Of a stretch of 64,000 bases of DNA, positions 1 through 9,614 are shown one piece after another. Position 1 is the stretch's first letter; each line of letters begins with the position of its first letter. The notes under the pieces are model-generated. The model had not been told where the DNA came from and made no database searches. It saw only the letters and a program-made list of their open reading frames with translations. The position numbers were made by a program, and so were the translations under genes. The DNA comes from DASSKA01 sp963839365 (GTDB lineage: Bacteria > Actinomycetota > Actinomycetes > Propionibacteriales > Nocardioidaceae): contig CAWIUT010000010.1 in the NCBI GenBank assembly GCA_963839365.1, positions 506,160-570,159 on the forward strand. The letters run 5' to 3'.

Positions 1-405
1 CGGCCAGGCCAGCGGCAGCTCGATGCGCCACAGGATCTGACGTGCGCTCATCCCCATGCCCTGCGCGGACTCCACCACTGCAGGGTCCACCTCCCGCAGC
101 CCGGTGATCGTGTTGCGCAGGATGGGCAGCAGGCCGTACAAGGTGAGGGCGACGACGACGGGGACCACTCCCAGTCCCAGCACGGACATGAACAGCACGA
201 ACAGCGCGAAGGACGGGATGGTCAAGAAGACACCGGTGGTCGACAGGGCGAGCCCGGCGAACCGCTGCCGGCGGTAGGTCGCGATCCCGGTCGTCACGCC
301 GATCACGCTCGCCAGTGCCACGGACACCGCCACGACGGCGATGTGCTGCAAGCCGAGCGTGACCATTTCTCCGCGTTGTTCGACGAGAAACTGCCAGAAA
401 GTCAG
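1..405 (-). CDS. ABC transporter permease, glycine betaine/osmoprotectant type (5' part)
   Basis: The reading frame runs off the left edge of the window and shows the first 135 residues of a binding-protein-dependent permease. It begins (L/M)TFWQFLVEQRGEMVTLGLQHIAVV and has hydrophobic segments at about residues 20-37 and 58-85. The EAA-type cytoplasmic loop reads LREVDPAVVESAQGMGMSARQILWRIELPLA, as in ProW/OpuCB permeases that import glycine betaine, choline or carnitine with an ATPase and a solute-binding protein. An AGGAGG (412-417) lies 6 nt before a CTG at 405, so I take CTG as start; the first ATG is at 366 and would cost 13 conserved-looking residues. Neighbouring transporter subunits are presumably beyond the window. 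Substrate is inferred from family only. Confidence 0.85.
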   Translation of the reverse strand, partial: MTFWQFLVEQRGEMVTLGLQHIAVVAVSVALASVIGVTTGIATYRRQRFAGLALSTTGVFLTIPSFALFVLFMSVLGLGVVPVVVALTLYGLLPILRNTITGLREVDPAVVESAQGMGMSARQILWRIELPLAWP

Positions 406-577
406 GACGGCCCTCCTTTTTTGTTGTTCACACAGGGTAACGGCTGTCCACCTTCCATGGGGATGTGAGTGTGGCCGGCGCCTGGAGGCCTTGACGCCAC
501 CTCTGGCTGACGCCGCCGCTCGTCCCGGACCGGTCGGTGGGTCAGCCCGTGCGCCGACCGCGGATCCGGGCGCACAC

Positions 578-605
578 TGAACCGAACTGCCTCGGGCTCC
601 GTGTC
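578..605 (+). promoter_or_regulatory. SigL-type ECF promoter of the sigma/anti-sigma operon
   Basis: TGAACC (578-583), a 16-nt spacer, then CGTGTC (600-605). This equals the promoter form described for mycobacterial SigL (TGAACC-N16-CGT). It lies directly in front of the ECF sigma gene, so autoregulation is the natural reading. The transcript would begin just before the AGGAGGT ribosome-binding site. Confidence 0.65.
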
Positions 606-621
606 CTGAGCAGGAGGTGCT

Positions 622-1131
622 GTGACGAACGCCCAGGCGGAGCTGATGCAGGCGCTGCACGACGAGTACGCGTCGGCGCTGTGGGCGTACTGCGTGCGCC
701 TGACCGGCGACCCCGCCCAGTCCCAGGACGTGGTGCAGGAGACGCTGCTGCGGGCATGGCGCCACCAGACGGTGATGTCCCAGCCGGCACCGGCGTTGCG
801 CGCGTGGCTGTTCACGGTGGCGCGCCACATCGTGATCGACGACTGGCGGGCCCGACGGGTCCGGCCCGAGCTGCCCACCGCGGATCCACCCGAGCCGGCC
901 GCCCAGGACGATGAGGTCGATGCCATGCTCCAGTCCTGGGTGGTCGCCGACGCCGTGGGCACGCTGTCGGTCGAGCACCGCGACGTGCTCCTGGAGACCT
1001 ACTACCGCGGCCGCTCGGTGGCCGAGGCGGCACGGCGGCTGGGTGTGCCGGAGGGCACGGTGAAGTCCCGCACGCACTACGCGCTCCGTGCGCTGCGGCT
1101 GGCCCTCGAGGAGAGAGGAGTCGGTCAGTGA
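622..1131 (+). CDS. ECF RNA polymerase sigma factor, SigL-like
   Basis: A 169-residue sigma-70 family factor with only regions 2 and 4, as in ECF sigma factors. Region 2 is at about residues 10-75 (AYCVRLTGDPAQSQDVVQETLLRAWRH, then WLFTVARHIVIDDWR). Region 4 is at about 110-162 with a helix-turn-helix (GRSVAEAARRLGVPEGTVKSRTHYALRALR). The GTG start follows AGGAGGT with 4-5 nt spacing. The last codon overlaps the anti-sigma gene by 4 nt (GTGA), so the two are translationally coupled. A SigL-type promoter is immediately upstream. Together these features resemble the SigL/RslA pair of Mycobacterium tuberculosis, which responds to redox or envelope stress. The actual inducing signal here is not visible. 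Confidence 0.92.
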   Translation: MTNAQAELMQALHDEYASALWAYCVRLTGDPAQSQDVVQETLLRAWRHQTVMSQPAPALRAWLFTVARHIVIDDWRARRVRPELPTADPPEPAAQDDEVDAMLQSWVVADAVGTLSVEHRDVLLETYYRGRSVAEAARRLGVPEGTVKSRTHYALRALRLALEERGVGQ

Positions 1132-1793
1132 GCACCTCGAGCTTCGACGCGTTCCGGCACCACGACGCGGCCTACGTCCTCGGGTCCCTGTCCCCGGAGG
1201 ACAGGGCCGCGTTCGAGGAGCACCTGACCGAGTGCCCCGAGTGCGCGCGTTCGGTCCGCGAGCTGGCCGGCATCCCGGGACTGCTCGCGCACGTGGACGT
1301 GGACGCGTTCCTCGAGCCGTCACCGCCGCCGGTGCCCGACACGCTGCTGCCGCGTCTGCTCGCCGAGGTGGGGCGTACCCGGCGTCGCCGAAGGTCGGTC
1401 CGGGTGGTCGTGGCGGCCGCGGCGGCGGCCGTCGTAGCGGGCGTGAGCGTGGCGGTCCCGCAGATCCTGGACCGGCCCACCCAGACCGGGGTCGCGATGT
1501 CCCAGGTGCAGTCCACCCCGCTGCGCGCCAGCCTGGCGATGGACGGCACGGCGTGGGGCACCAAGCTGACGCTGGCGTGCACCTACGCCGGCCCGGTCTA
1601 CCCCGGGCAGGTGCCGACCTACACGCTGCTGGTGCACACCCGCAGCGGCCGTACCGAGCACGTGGCCACCTGGCGGGCCGTCCCGGACAAGACCACGGTG
1701 CTCAACGCGGCCACCGACGCCCGGCCGGGCGAGATCGCCTCAGTAGAGGTGCGCACGACCAGCGGCCAGCCGGTGCTCCGGCTGGCGGGCTGA
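1128..1793 (+). CDS. Zinc-binding anti-sigma factor, RslA-like (ZAS family)
   Basis: A 221-residue single-pass membrane protein. The N-terminal cytoplasmic domain has the ZAS signature His32-x3-Cys36-x2-Cys39 (HLTECPEC), with a further His pair at 11-12. In the family these ligands hold zinc and release the sigma factor on thiol oxidation. A basic stretch (RTRRRRR) leads into one membrane helix at about residues 87-108, and the remaining C-terminal half is extracytoplasmic. It overlaps the sigma gene by 4 nt. Its 3' end overlaps the convergent gene by 54 bp. The role as inhibitor of the adjacent sigma factor is inferred from domain and position. Confidence 0.9.
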   Translation: MSTSSFDAFRHHDAAYVLGSLSPEDRAAFEEHLTECPECARSVRELAGIPGLLAHVDVDAFLEPSPPPVPDTLLPRLLAEVGRTRRRRRSVRVVVAAAAAAVVAGVSVAVPQILDRPTQTGVAMSQVQSTPLRASLAMDGTAWGTKLTLACTYAGPVYPGQVPTYTLLVHTRSGRTEHVATWRAVPDKTTVLNAATDARPGEIASVEVRTTSGQPVLRLAG

Positions 1794-2154
1794 CCGTCGG
1801 TGGATGAACGAGACCACCAGCAGGGCGAGTCCGCCCAGGATGGCAACCACCTCCGCGGCCGCCGCGGTGAGCTCACTGCTGCCGCGGAAGGACTCCTGCA
1901 GCCCGAACAGCCCCACCGTCACCGAGATGAGGAACCCGCCCAAGGTGGCGGCACCGAACCCGGCCGCGGCCAGCGCTGGCAGCCAGTGCCGCCACAGCAG
2001 CACCAGCACCCCGATGACCAGGCCGCCGACGGCGTTGAGCAGGAACAGCGGCCCGATCGTCGGGATCGAGGCGAAGTCGTCGACGAGCCACAGCTTGAAG
2101 TGGACCACGGCCGACACCAGCACCGGCGGCGGCGGTGATGACGCGGAGGATCAT
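1740..2154 (-). pseudogene. Small four-helix membrane protein, apparent frameshift near the N-terminus
   Basis: The readable frame from GTG 2123 (127 aa) has about four hydrophobic segments (VVHFKLWLVDDFASIPTIGPLFLLNAVGGLVIG and onward). It lacks a ribosome-binding site and is blocked by a stop a few codons upstream. In the next frame an ATG at 2154, preceded by GGAGAAGG, encodes MILRVITAAAG. Joining the two at the GCC repeat (about 2124-2134) gives a more natural N-terminal helix, so a one-base loss (real or a sequence error) is likely. A SigL-type promoter is placed so that the 2154 ATG would be almost leaderless. The function is unknown; co-regulation with the neighbouring sigma factor is inferred. 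Confidence 0.6.
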
Positions 2155-2162
2155 GACCTTCT

Positions 2163-2190
2163 CCAACGAGCCCGGCGTCGGCGCGGTTCA
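2163..2190 (-). promoter_or_regulatory. Second SigL-type promoter, facing the membrane-protein gene
   Basis: On the minus strand TGAACC (2190-2185), a 16-nt spacer and CGTTGG (2168-2163). The -35, spacer length and CGT core are the same as at 578-605. It ends 9 nt before the ATG at 2154. Confidence 0.5.
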
Positions 2191-2213
2191 CCGGCGCCGG
2201 ACCGGTCCAGGGA

Positions 2214-3509
2214 TCACCTTCGCGGCAGCCGCAGCCCGAGTAGACCACCGGCCGCGACGACCGCTGCGGCCAGCCCGAACGCGGCCCCGTAGGACCCGGC
2301 GTCCACCAGCGCTCCGGCGACCACGGGCCCGACCACCGAGCCGAGGTCGCTGGCCATGTTGAACACCGCCACCACCGTGCCGCTGCGCCGTCCGGCCACG
2401 TCGCCCACCAGGGCCCCCGGCACGCTGCCGAGGAACGCAGAGCCGGCCGCGAACACGCACATTGCGACCATCACCAGCCACAGCGTGCCGCCGTAGCCGA
2501 GCAGCGCCAGCCCAGCCGCTGCGACGAACGCGCCCAGCACCAGCATGGGCCGACGTCCCACGGAGTCCGTCCACCGGCCGGCCGGCAGCATCAGCGCGGT
2601 CTCCACGAGCGCGGAGACCAGGAACGCCACGGCCGCCCACCAGGCCGGTTCGCCCAGGCCGTGCACGATGAGCAGCGGGACCACCGTGCTGCGCACGCCG
2701 AACACCGCCAGCCCGACCGCCAGGTTGGTGGTCAGCGCGGCCTGGTACTCCCGGGTCCGCAGCACCGAGGCGAAGGTCGGCTCGTGCGCCGGGTCGGGGC
2801 CGTCCGGCGGTGCCTGCTCCGGTGCCTGCTCGTTCGCGGGAGCGCCGGCCGTCGCCGCGTCGTACGACGCAGCGGACGCGCGCTCCCCGCGGCCGAGGAA
2901 GGCCAGTGCGACCGCGCCGGCGAGAGCCAGCGTGCCGCCGTAGAGGAAGAACGGCGCGCGCAGGGAGATCCCGAGCACCGCGCCGCCGAACGCCGGCCCG
3001 ACGATGCCCCCGAGCAGGAATCCCGAGCGGTAGATGCTCATCGCCTGGCCGCGCATCCGGGGACCCGCGGCGCGCAGCACCTGGCTGACCGCGGCCACCC
3101 CGAACACTGCGGAGCCGACACCGCCGATGCCGCGCAGCACCAGCAGCTGCGGGTAGTCCTGGGAGACCCCCGCCAGCAGGCTGGAGACGCCGACCACGCC
3201 GATGCCGAGGGCCAGCCCGGTGCGCTCCCCGAGCCAGTCCACCAGCCGGCCGGCGCCGAGCCCGGACAGCAGCCGCATCAGGGCGAACGCGGAGACCACC
3301 GCCCCGGCTGCGGCCGCGCTCACCCCGAACTGCTTGGCGAACAGCGGGATGGCCGGGGCCACCACACCGAAGCCGAGCGCCACGCAGAACGCCACCGCCG
3401 ACATGGTCAGCACGTCCCGCGGCATTCCCTCGGGGAGCCCTTGCGCGACCCGGCCCGCGACTCTCCGGAGGTGGGTGGGAGACCCTGCTCGCTGCGGCAC
3501 GGGCATCAT
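2214..3509 (-). CDS. MFS transporter (drug-efflux type)
   Basis: A 431-residue major facilitator superfamily protein with about 12 hydrophobic segments in two halves joined by a hydrophilic loop at roughly residues 205-245 (rich in Ala/Pro/Asp). Transmembrane segment 1 reads VLTMSAVAFCVALGFGVVAPAIPLFA. The loop between helices 2 and 3 carries GRLVDWLGERTGLALG, and the equivalent repeat in the second half is GRWTDSVGRRPMLVLG, both versions of the MFS motif A. The start is taken at ATG 3509; the frame stays open far upstream, but that would run through the YihY gene. It lies 34 bp behind the YihY gene on the same strand. The substrate is unknown. Confidence 0.9.
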   Translation of the reverse strand: MMPVPQRAGSPTHLRRVAGRVAQGLPEGMPRDVLTMSAVAFCVALGFGVVAPAIPLFAKQFGVSAAAAGAVVSAFALMRLLSGLGAGRLVDWLGERTGLALGIGVVGVSSLLAGVSQDYPQLLVLRGIGGVGSAVFGVAAVSQVLRAAGPRMRGQAMSIYRSGFLLGGIVGPAFGGAVLGISLRAPFFLYGGTLALAGAVALAFLGRGERASAASYDAATAGAPANEQAPEQAPPDGPDPAHEPTFASVLRTREYQAALTTNLAVGLAVFGVRSTVVPLLIVHGLGEPAWWAAVAFLVSALVETALMLPAGRWTDSVGRRPMLVLGAFVAAAGLALLGYGGTLWLVMVAMCVFAAGSAFLGSVPGALVGDVAGRRSGTVVAVFNMASDLGSVVGPVVAGALVDAGSYGAAFGLAAAVVAAGGLLGLRLPRR

Positions 3510-3543
3510 CGTGCCATTCGGGTCCGGCGGGCACCGGAGACGG

Positions 3544-4455
3544 TCACGGCAGCCGTGGGTACTCCGAAGCGACCTCCGCGCCGAGCAGGAAGACGTTCGC
3601 CGACAAGAAGACGAAGAAGATGAACGCCGCCACGGCGCCCAGCGACCCGTACACGGCGTGGTAGTGCCCGAAGTGGTCGAGGTAGAAGGCGAAGCCCTCC
3701 TTGAGCAGCTGGAAGCCGAGCGCCCCCACCAGTGCCCCGGGCCAGGTGGTCGTCCACCGGCTGTCCACCGCCGGGACGACGCTGTAGAAGAACAGGAACA
3801 GGCCGAACGCGAGCAGCATCGGCACCACGAACCCGACCAGCCAGCCGGCGGCCTCCGCCAGCGGGCCCAGCGGGCCCAGCACGTGCGCAGCGGAGTGGCT
3901 GCCGGAGCGGGCGATCCGCACGGCCAGCGTGAGCCCGAGCGAGATTCCGAGCAGCACCCCGGCGACCGCGACCAGGCCGAGGTCGAACAGCTTGCCGCGC
4001 AGCAGCCCACGTCGGGTCTCCGCGTCCCACGCCAGGGTCAGGGCGCGCCGGGTGGCGGTCATCATGCCGCTGGCCGCGATCACGAGTCCGACCAGCCCGA
4101 ACAGGCCGAGCGCACTGCTGCCGGTCTGCATCTGCGCGACCAGGTGCTTCAACGAGGACTGGCCCGGGTCGGTGAGGGGAATGTAGGTGGTCACGACCGT
4201 CACGACGTTGTTGCGCACGGTCTCCGGGTCCAGCAGCAGCCCGGTGAGCGCAAGCAGGAGGATCAGCAGGGGGAAGATGGACAGCAGCACGTGGTAGGAG
4301 ATCGCCGCGGCGAGCTGCGGCCCGTCGTCGTCGAAGAACTCGACGACGGATCGCCGGGTGAGCCTGACGATCTGCCGCGGGACGGGGCCGAGCCGGGCAA
4401 GCGTGCGCTGCACGAGCGCACGTGCAGCAGCGGGTCGGGTCCGTTCGGCGGCCAT
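3544..4455 (-). CDS. YihY/UPF0761 (BrkB-like) family membrane protein
   Basis: 303 residues. The family core AAAISYHVLLSIFPLLILLLALTGLLL is at about residues 45-72, and six membrane segments follow, ending in VYGSLGAVAAFIFFVFLSANVFLLGAEVASEYPR. This last segment is the typical C-terminal signature (GSL..F..FL....LLGAE). The family was once called ribonuclease BN but is an integral membrane protein of unsettled function. ATG 4455 is chosen because the conserved core starts soon after it. It is divergent from the gene at 4495 with a 39-bp gap, and probably cotranscribed with the MFS gene downstream. A second family member lies at 47467-48306. Confidence 0.92.
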   Translation of the reverse strand: MAAERTRPAAARALVQRTLARLGPVPRQIVRLTRRSVVEFFDDDGPQLAAAISYHVLLSIFPLLILLLALTGLLLDPETVRNNVVTVVTTYIPLTDPGQSSLKHLVAQMQTGSSALGLFGLVGLVIAASGMMTATRRALTLAWDAETRRGLLRGKLFDLGLVAVAGVLLGISLGLTLAVRIARSGSHSAAHVLGPLGPLAEAAGWLVGFVVPMLLAFGLFLFFYSVVPAVDSRWTTTWPGALVGALGFQLLKEGFAFYLDHFGHYHAVYGSLGAVAAFIFFVFLSANVFLLGAEVASEYPRLP

Positions 4456-4494
4456 GGTCCGCCATTCTGGCAGTGACGAGAGGATGATGAACCG

Positions 4495-5349
4495 ATGGCT
4501 GACCGGCTGCTGGTGACTCCCTATGCGAGGGACCTCACCGTGGTGTCCCTCCTGGACGAGCGGGGAGTGTGCCTGCCTGACCGGGCTGGGCGGCCTGCCA
4601 GCGTGGAGCTGCTCGAGTCGATCCTGGCGCGGGAGGGCTGGCAGTACCGGTCCCGGCTGGTCACTGGCGCCTGGGAGGCGCACTTCGTTGCCTACGGCGG
4701 GCGCCGGCCGCCGATCCGCGAGGTGAGCCTCGGAGCCGACGGCACCTTGGACTTCGGTGCCAGTCCGCTCTACGGGTCGTGGCACGTGTCGCAGGAGGTC
4801 GCCCGGAACTGCGGGCCGCAGGTCGCCGTGGAGTCCGGCGGCCGAGCCATCTGCCTGGTCACCGAGGCCACCCCCTACGAGGAGTTCCACCAGACGATGG
4901 CCGGCCGCGCGGTGCCGGAGGACCGCAGCGACCTTCAGTGGGACGGCGCGTCGCAGCGGGAGGAGCGGCCGCACACCACCCGGCTGGCGGGGCTGCTGCC
5001 GACTCCGGAAGAGGCGCTGGAGGTCGCGCTGGCCGGGGGGTCGGGGCACGAGCAGGCCGCCACCCAGGTCGGCCGGGCGCTGCAGGCCTACCGGTGGTCC
5101 GGCCCGCAGTCCCCGCCGCTCAGCCTGGATGCGGCGCGCCACCGCGCCGTGCTGGAGCGGCTGCGCCGGTACGTCCGGGACACTCCCGTGCCCGCGGCGG
5201 ACCTGGTGTGGGCGCTGGGGCAGGCGGACGGCACCCGCGACGACCTCGCGGCGCTGCTCGCCCGGCTGCAACCGGGCGACGGCCCCGGCGACGGGGCGGC
5301 TGACCCCGCCGCCGAGACGATGGCCATGGCCCGGGTCTTCGTGCGTTAG
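4495..5349 (+). CDS. Hypothetical protein, 284 aa
   Basis: A soluble, acidic 284-residue protein with no signal peptide or membrane helix. The N-terminal half (MADRLLVTPYARDLTVVSLLDERGVCLPD...) is rich in aromatic and beta-prone stretches. The C-terminal half is Ala/Leu/Arg-rich and helical, with PTPEEALEVALAGGSGHEQAATQVGRALQAYRWSG. I do not recognise a family. It starts 39 bp from the divergent YihY gene and its stop overlaps the convergent LacI gene by 4 bp. Codon use matches the neighbours, so it is likely a real gene. Confidence 0.75.
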   Translation: MADRLLVTPYARDLTVVSLLDERGVCLPDRAGRPASVELLESILAREGWQYRSRLVTGAWEAHFVAYGGRRPPIREVSLGADGTLDFGASPLYGSWHVSQEVARNCGPQVAVESGGRAICLVTEATPYEEFHQTMAGRAVPEDRSDLQWDGASQREERPHTTRLAGLLPTPEEALEVALAGGSGHEQAATQVGRALQAYRWSGPQSPPLSLDAARHRAVLERLRRYVRDTPVPAADLVWALGQADGTRDDLAALLARLQPGDGPGDGAADPAAETMAMARVFVR

Positions 5350-6332
5350 CGGCGGGGGCGCTGGGTGGAGCCGCGCACCCGGAGCGCCGCGGGCACCGTG
5401 CTGCTTGACGGGTCGAGCTGCTCCCGCTCGATGGCGTGAACCAGCACCCGGATGGCCAGCGTGCCGGCCAGCCGGGGGTTGATGTCCACCCCGGTGATCT
5501 GCGGGTGGCAGGCGAGCAGCATCGGTCCGTCGACGTACGACGCGAGCAGGACGTCGTCGGGCACGGCGAGCCCCTGCTCGTGCAGGACGTGCAGCGCGGT
5601 GACCGCGGCACCGTCCGGGACCGCGATGACCGCGTCGGGCGGGTTCTCGGCCACGCCGCTCAGGGCGTGCACGACATCCTCGTCGGTGAACGCCAACGGG
5701 ATGTCGAGCAGGGTGAACTCGACCCCGGGACGGCGGTACGCCTGCTGGAGGTCCTGGCCGAAGGCGGTCTCCTGGCCCGGCGTCAGGACGGTGATCCGCC
5801 TGGCGCCGGCGGCCATCAGGTGCCCGACCAGGTCGCCCATGGCGGCGGTGTGGTCGGACTGGACCACGCCCACCGCGTCGGCCCCGGGGGAGAGGTCGCG
5901 CTCGCAGGTGACCATCGGCACCGGCATCGCGCGCAGCGTCTCGAGCACGGGGTCGTCGAGCGCTGGGTCGGCGACGATGATCCCGTCGAGGTGCAGCGCC
6001 CGCAGCTGCTCCGCGTCGGGCCAGGCGGGCACCAGGGTGAGCGCGAACCCGCGGCCCAACGCGGCCTCGGCCGCCCCCCGCGAGAGGTGCACGTAGTACT
6101 CGAAGCCCACCGTGCGGTCGGGGACGTAGAGGCCGATGGCGCCGGACCGGCCCAGCCGCAGGTTCCTGGCAGCGGCACTGGCAACGTAGCCGATCGACTC
6201 GGCGGCCGCCTGGACCCGCTGGCGGGTGTCCTCGGCGATGCGTCCGCGCCCGGCCAGGGCGTCCGACACGGTGGTGGTCGACACCCGGGCGGCCTTGGCG
6301 ACGTCGTGGATCGTCGCGCGGCGGGTGGGCAT
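5346..6332 (-). CDS. LacI-family transcriptional regulator
   Basis: 328 residues. The N-terminal helix-turn-helix is ATIHDVAKAARVSTTTVSDALAGRGRIAEDTRQRV (about residues 6-40), followed by the hinge helix ESIGYVASAAARNLRLGRSGAIGL. The rest is a periplasmic-binding-protein-like sensor domain (for example GVVQSDHTAAMGDLVGHLMAAGARRITVL, and VDINPRLAGTLAIRVLVHAI near the end). It is transcribed away from the amidohydrolase operon, and the 217-bp gap contains the palindrome GGAACGTTCC. LacI regulators normally repress adjacent catabolic or transport genes and are released by a small ligand. An amide-, amine- or amino-acid-related inducer is inferred from the neighbouring genes only. Confidence 0.93.
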   Translation of the reverse strand: MPTRRATIHDVAKAARVSTTTVSDALAGRGRIAEDTRQRVQAAAESIGYVASAAARNLRLGRSGAIGLYVPDRTVGFEYYVHLSRGAAEAALGRGFALTLVPAWPDAEQLRALHLDGIIVADPALDDPVLETLRAMPVPMVTCERDLSPGADAVGVVQSDHTAAMGDLVGHLMAAGARRITVLTPGQETAFGQDLQQAYRRPGVEFTLLDIPLAFTDEDVVHALSGVAENPPDAVIAVPDGAAVTALHVLHEQGLAVPDDVLLASYVDGPMLLACHPQITGVDINPRLAGTLAIRVLVHAIEREQLDPSSSTVPAALRVRGSTQRPRR

Positions 6333-6431
6333 GGGGGCCAACCTATCGCCTTGCCGCGGCCCCCGGGCCCGGGTCGCTGAGGGGGTCGCCGGGCCCCCGG
6401 GACGCCCGTCTCGGATCGTGAAGTGTCCCCT

Positions 6432-6455
6432 GGCAACCCCTTGCCGGAACGTTCC
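6432..6455. promoter_or_regulatory. Probable LacI-family operator
   Basis: GGAACGTTCC (6446-6455) is a perfect palindrome with the central CG typical of LacI-family operators. It lies in the intergenic region between the regulator and the amidohydrolase gene, about 95 bp before the latter. An inverted repeat GGCAA-CCCC-TTGCC (6432-6445) abuts it. A GCACGTG heptamer also occurs twice in the same region (6457-6463 and 6481-6487). Confidence 0.55.
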
Positions 6456-6549
6456 TGCACGTGTTTGGCTGTGGCCCGGCGCACGTGGGGGACCTCCGCG
6501 ACATCTCGGGACCTCCCACGCCGATGTCCTAGTGGAGAGGAAGTCTGCG

Positions 6550-8208
6550 ATGTCAGCACCTGTGCCGGACGGCCCCGCCGACCTCGTGGTCCGCGGGGGG
6601 CGGCTGTTCACCGCCGTGGACCCGGGACCGGCGGGGTCCGGCGACGGTCTGGACGCGATCGCGGTCAAGGGCGACCGCATCGTCGCCGTCGGCCGGGGGG
6701 ACCTCGACGGGCGCATCGGTCCGCGGACCGAGGTCGTCGACGCCCGCGGCGGCATGGTGGTCCCCGGCTTCCAGGACGTCCACGTCCACGCGCCGTTCGC
6801 CGGCCACAACATGCTCCGGCTCTGGCTCAACGACGAGCCGGGACGCCAGGCCTACCTGGACCGGGTCCGGGAGTACGCGCGGCAGCACCCGGACGAGGAG
6901 TGGATCGTCGGCGGCGGCTGGGCGATGGAGTACTTCCCCGGCGGGACGCCGGTCAAGGAGGACCTCGACGCCATCGTGCCGGACCGCCCGGTCTTCTTGT
7001 TCAACCGTGACGTGCACGGAGCCTGGGTCAACTCGCGCGCCCTGAAGATCGCCGGCATCACGCGGGACACCCCAGACCCCGTGGACGGGCGGATCGAGCG
7101 GGACCCGGTCACCGGGGAGCCGACCGGCACGCTGCACGAGGGCGCGGCGTACAGCTTCAACGAGCGGATCGTGCCGCTCCCGGACCAGGTGACCTGGGAG
7201 AACGCCATCCGCGCCGCGCAGCGGCACCTGCACGCGCTGGGCATCACCGGCTGGCAGGACGCCTGGGTGACCCCTGCGACGGGGCAGGCCTACCAGTCCC
7301 TCGCGCAGCGCGGCGAGCTGACCGGCCGGGTGGTGGGCGCACTGTGGTGGGACCGGCACCGCGGGGTGGAGCAGATCGAGGAGCTGCGGGCGCGGCGGGA
7401 GCGCGGGGTAGCCGGGGCCTTCCTGCCCACGTCGGTCAAGATCATGCTCGACGGGGTCATGGAGAACTACACCGGAGCGCTGCTCGAGCCTTACTGCGAC
7501 GGCTGCGGGGGCACGACGACGAACAGCGGGCTGAGCTACGTCGACCCCGAGCTGCTCGAGGCAGCAGTCACCGAGCTGGACCGGCACGGCTTCCAGGTGC
7601 ACATGCACGCGATCGGGGACCGGGCGGCGCGCAACGCCCTCGACGCGGTGGCCGCGGCGCGGGCGGCCAACGGGCCGAACGACAACCGGCACCACGTGGC
7701 GCACCTGCAGCTGCTGCATCCCGACGACCTTCCCCGGTTCGCCGAGCTGGACGTGGTCGCCAACCTGCAGGCCTACTGGGCGCAGAAGGAGCCGCAGATG
7801 GACGTGCTGACGGTGCCCTTCCTCGGGGAGGAGCGGTCCCGGCTCCAGTTCCCCTTCGGTGACCTGATGCGGCACGGGGCGCGCCTGGCGATGGGCAGTG
7901 ACTGGGCGGTCACCACCGCGGACCCGCTGCAGCAGATCGAGGTCGCGGTGACCCGGGCCGATCCCGGCCGGCGCTCCGACCAGCCGTTCCTGCCCGAGCA
8001 GGCGCTGCCGTTGCCCGTGGCGCTGCGCGCCTTCACCGCCGGGTCGGCCTACGTCAACCACGACGACGACGCGGGCGTGCTGCGGGTCGGCGCGCGCGCC
8101 GACCTCGCGGTCCTCGACCGGGACCTGTTCGCCGGCGAAGGCACGCCTCCGGCGGATGCGTCCGTGACCCTGACCGTCGCAGCCGGGCGGATCGTGCACC
8201 GGCGCTAG
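6550..8208 (+). CDS. Amidohydrolase, YtcJ/NfdA type (Amidohydro_3)
   Basis: 552 residues, a normal length for metal-dependent amidohydrolases of the YtcJ group, which includes N-substituted formamide deformylase. The beta-sandwich start DLVVRGGRLFTAVDPG leads to the first metal motif VVPGFQDVHVHAPF. Further ligands are the lysine region PTSVKIMLDGVMENYTGALLEPY, HMHAIGDRA, the His of HHVAHLQLL and GSDWAVTTADPLQQIEVAV. The C-terminal composite domain ends GVLRVGARADLAVLDRDLF. ATG 6550 follows GAGAGGA; the frame is open much further upstream but that would run into the regulator. It heads an operon with an APC permease 23 bp downstream and an amidase. The substrate is not determinable from sequence; a small amide or N-acyl compound is plausible. 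Confidence 0.9.
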   Translation: MSAPVPDGPADLVVRGGRLFTAVDPGPAGSGDGLDAIAVKGDRIVAVGRGDLDGRIGPRTEVVDARGGMVVPGFQDVHVHAPFAGHNMLRLWLNDEPGRQAYLDRVREYARQHPDEEWIVGGGWAMEYFPGGTPVKEDLDAIVPDRPVFLFNRDVHGAWVNSRALKIAGITRDTPDPVDGRIERDPVTGEPTGTLHEGAAYSFNERIVPLPDQVTWENAIRAAQRHLHALGITGWQDAWVTPATGQAYQSLAQRGELTGRVVGALWWDRHRGVEQIEELRARRERGVAGAFLPTSVKIMLDGVMENYTGALLEPYCDGCGGTTTNSGLSYVDPELLEAAVTELDRHGFQVHMHAIGDRAARNALDAVAAARAANGPNDNRHHVAHLQLLHPDDLPRFAELDVVANLQAYWAQKEPQMDVLTVPFLGEERSRLQFPFGDLMRHGARLAMGSDWAVTTADPLQQIEVAVTRADPGRRSDQPFLPEQALPLPVALRAFTAGSAYVNHDDDAGVLRVGARADLAVLDRDLFAGEGTPPADASVTLTVAAGRIVHRR

Positions 8209-8231
8209 TCGAGCCTCCCCCAGGAGACCCC

Positions 8232-9613
<1,382 letters not shown>

Positions 9614-9614
<1 letters not shown>

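Noticed and set aside
3510..4010. N-terminal extension of the MFS transporter frame
   Set aside because: It would overlap most of the YihY gene and reads as Ser/Arg-rich nonsense; the membrane protein starts normally near 3509.
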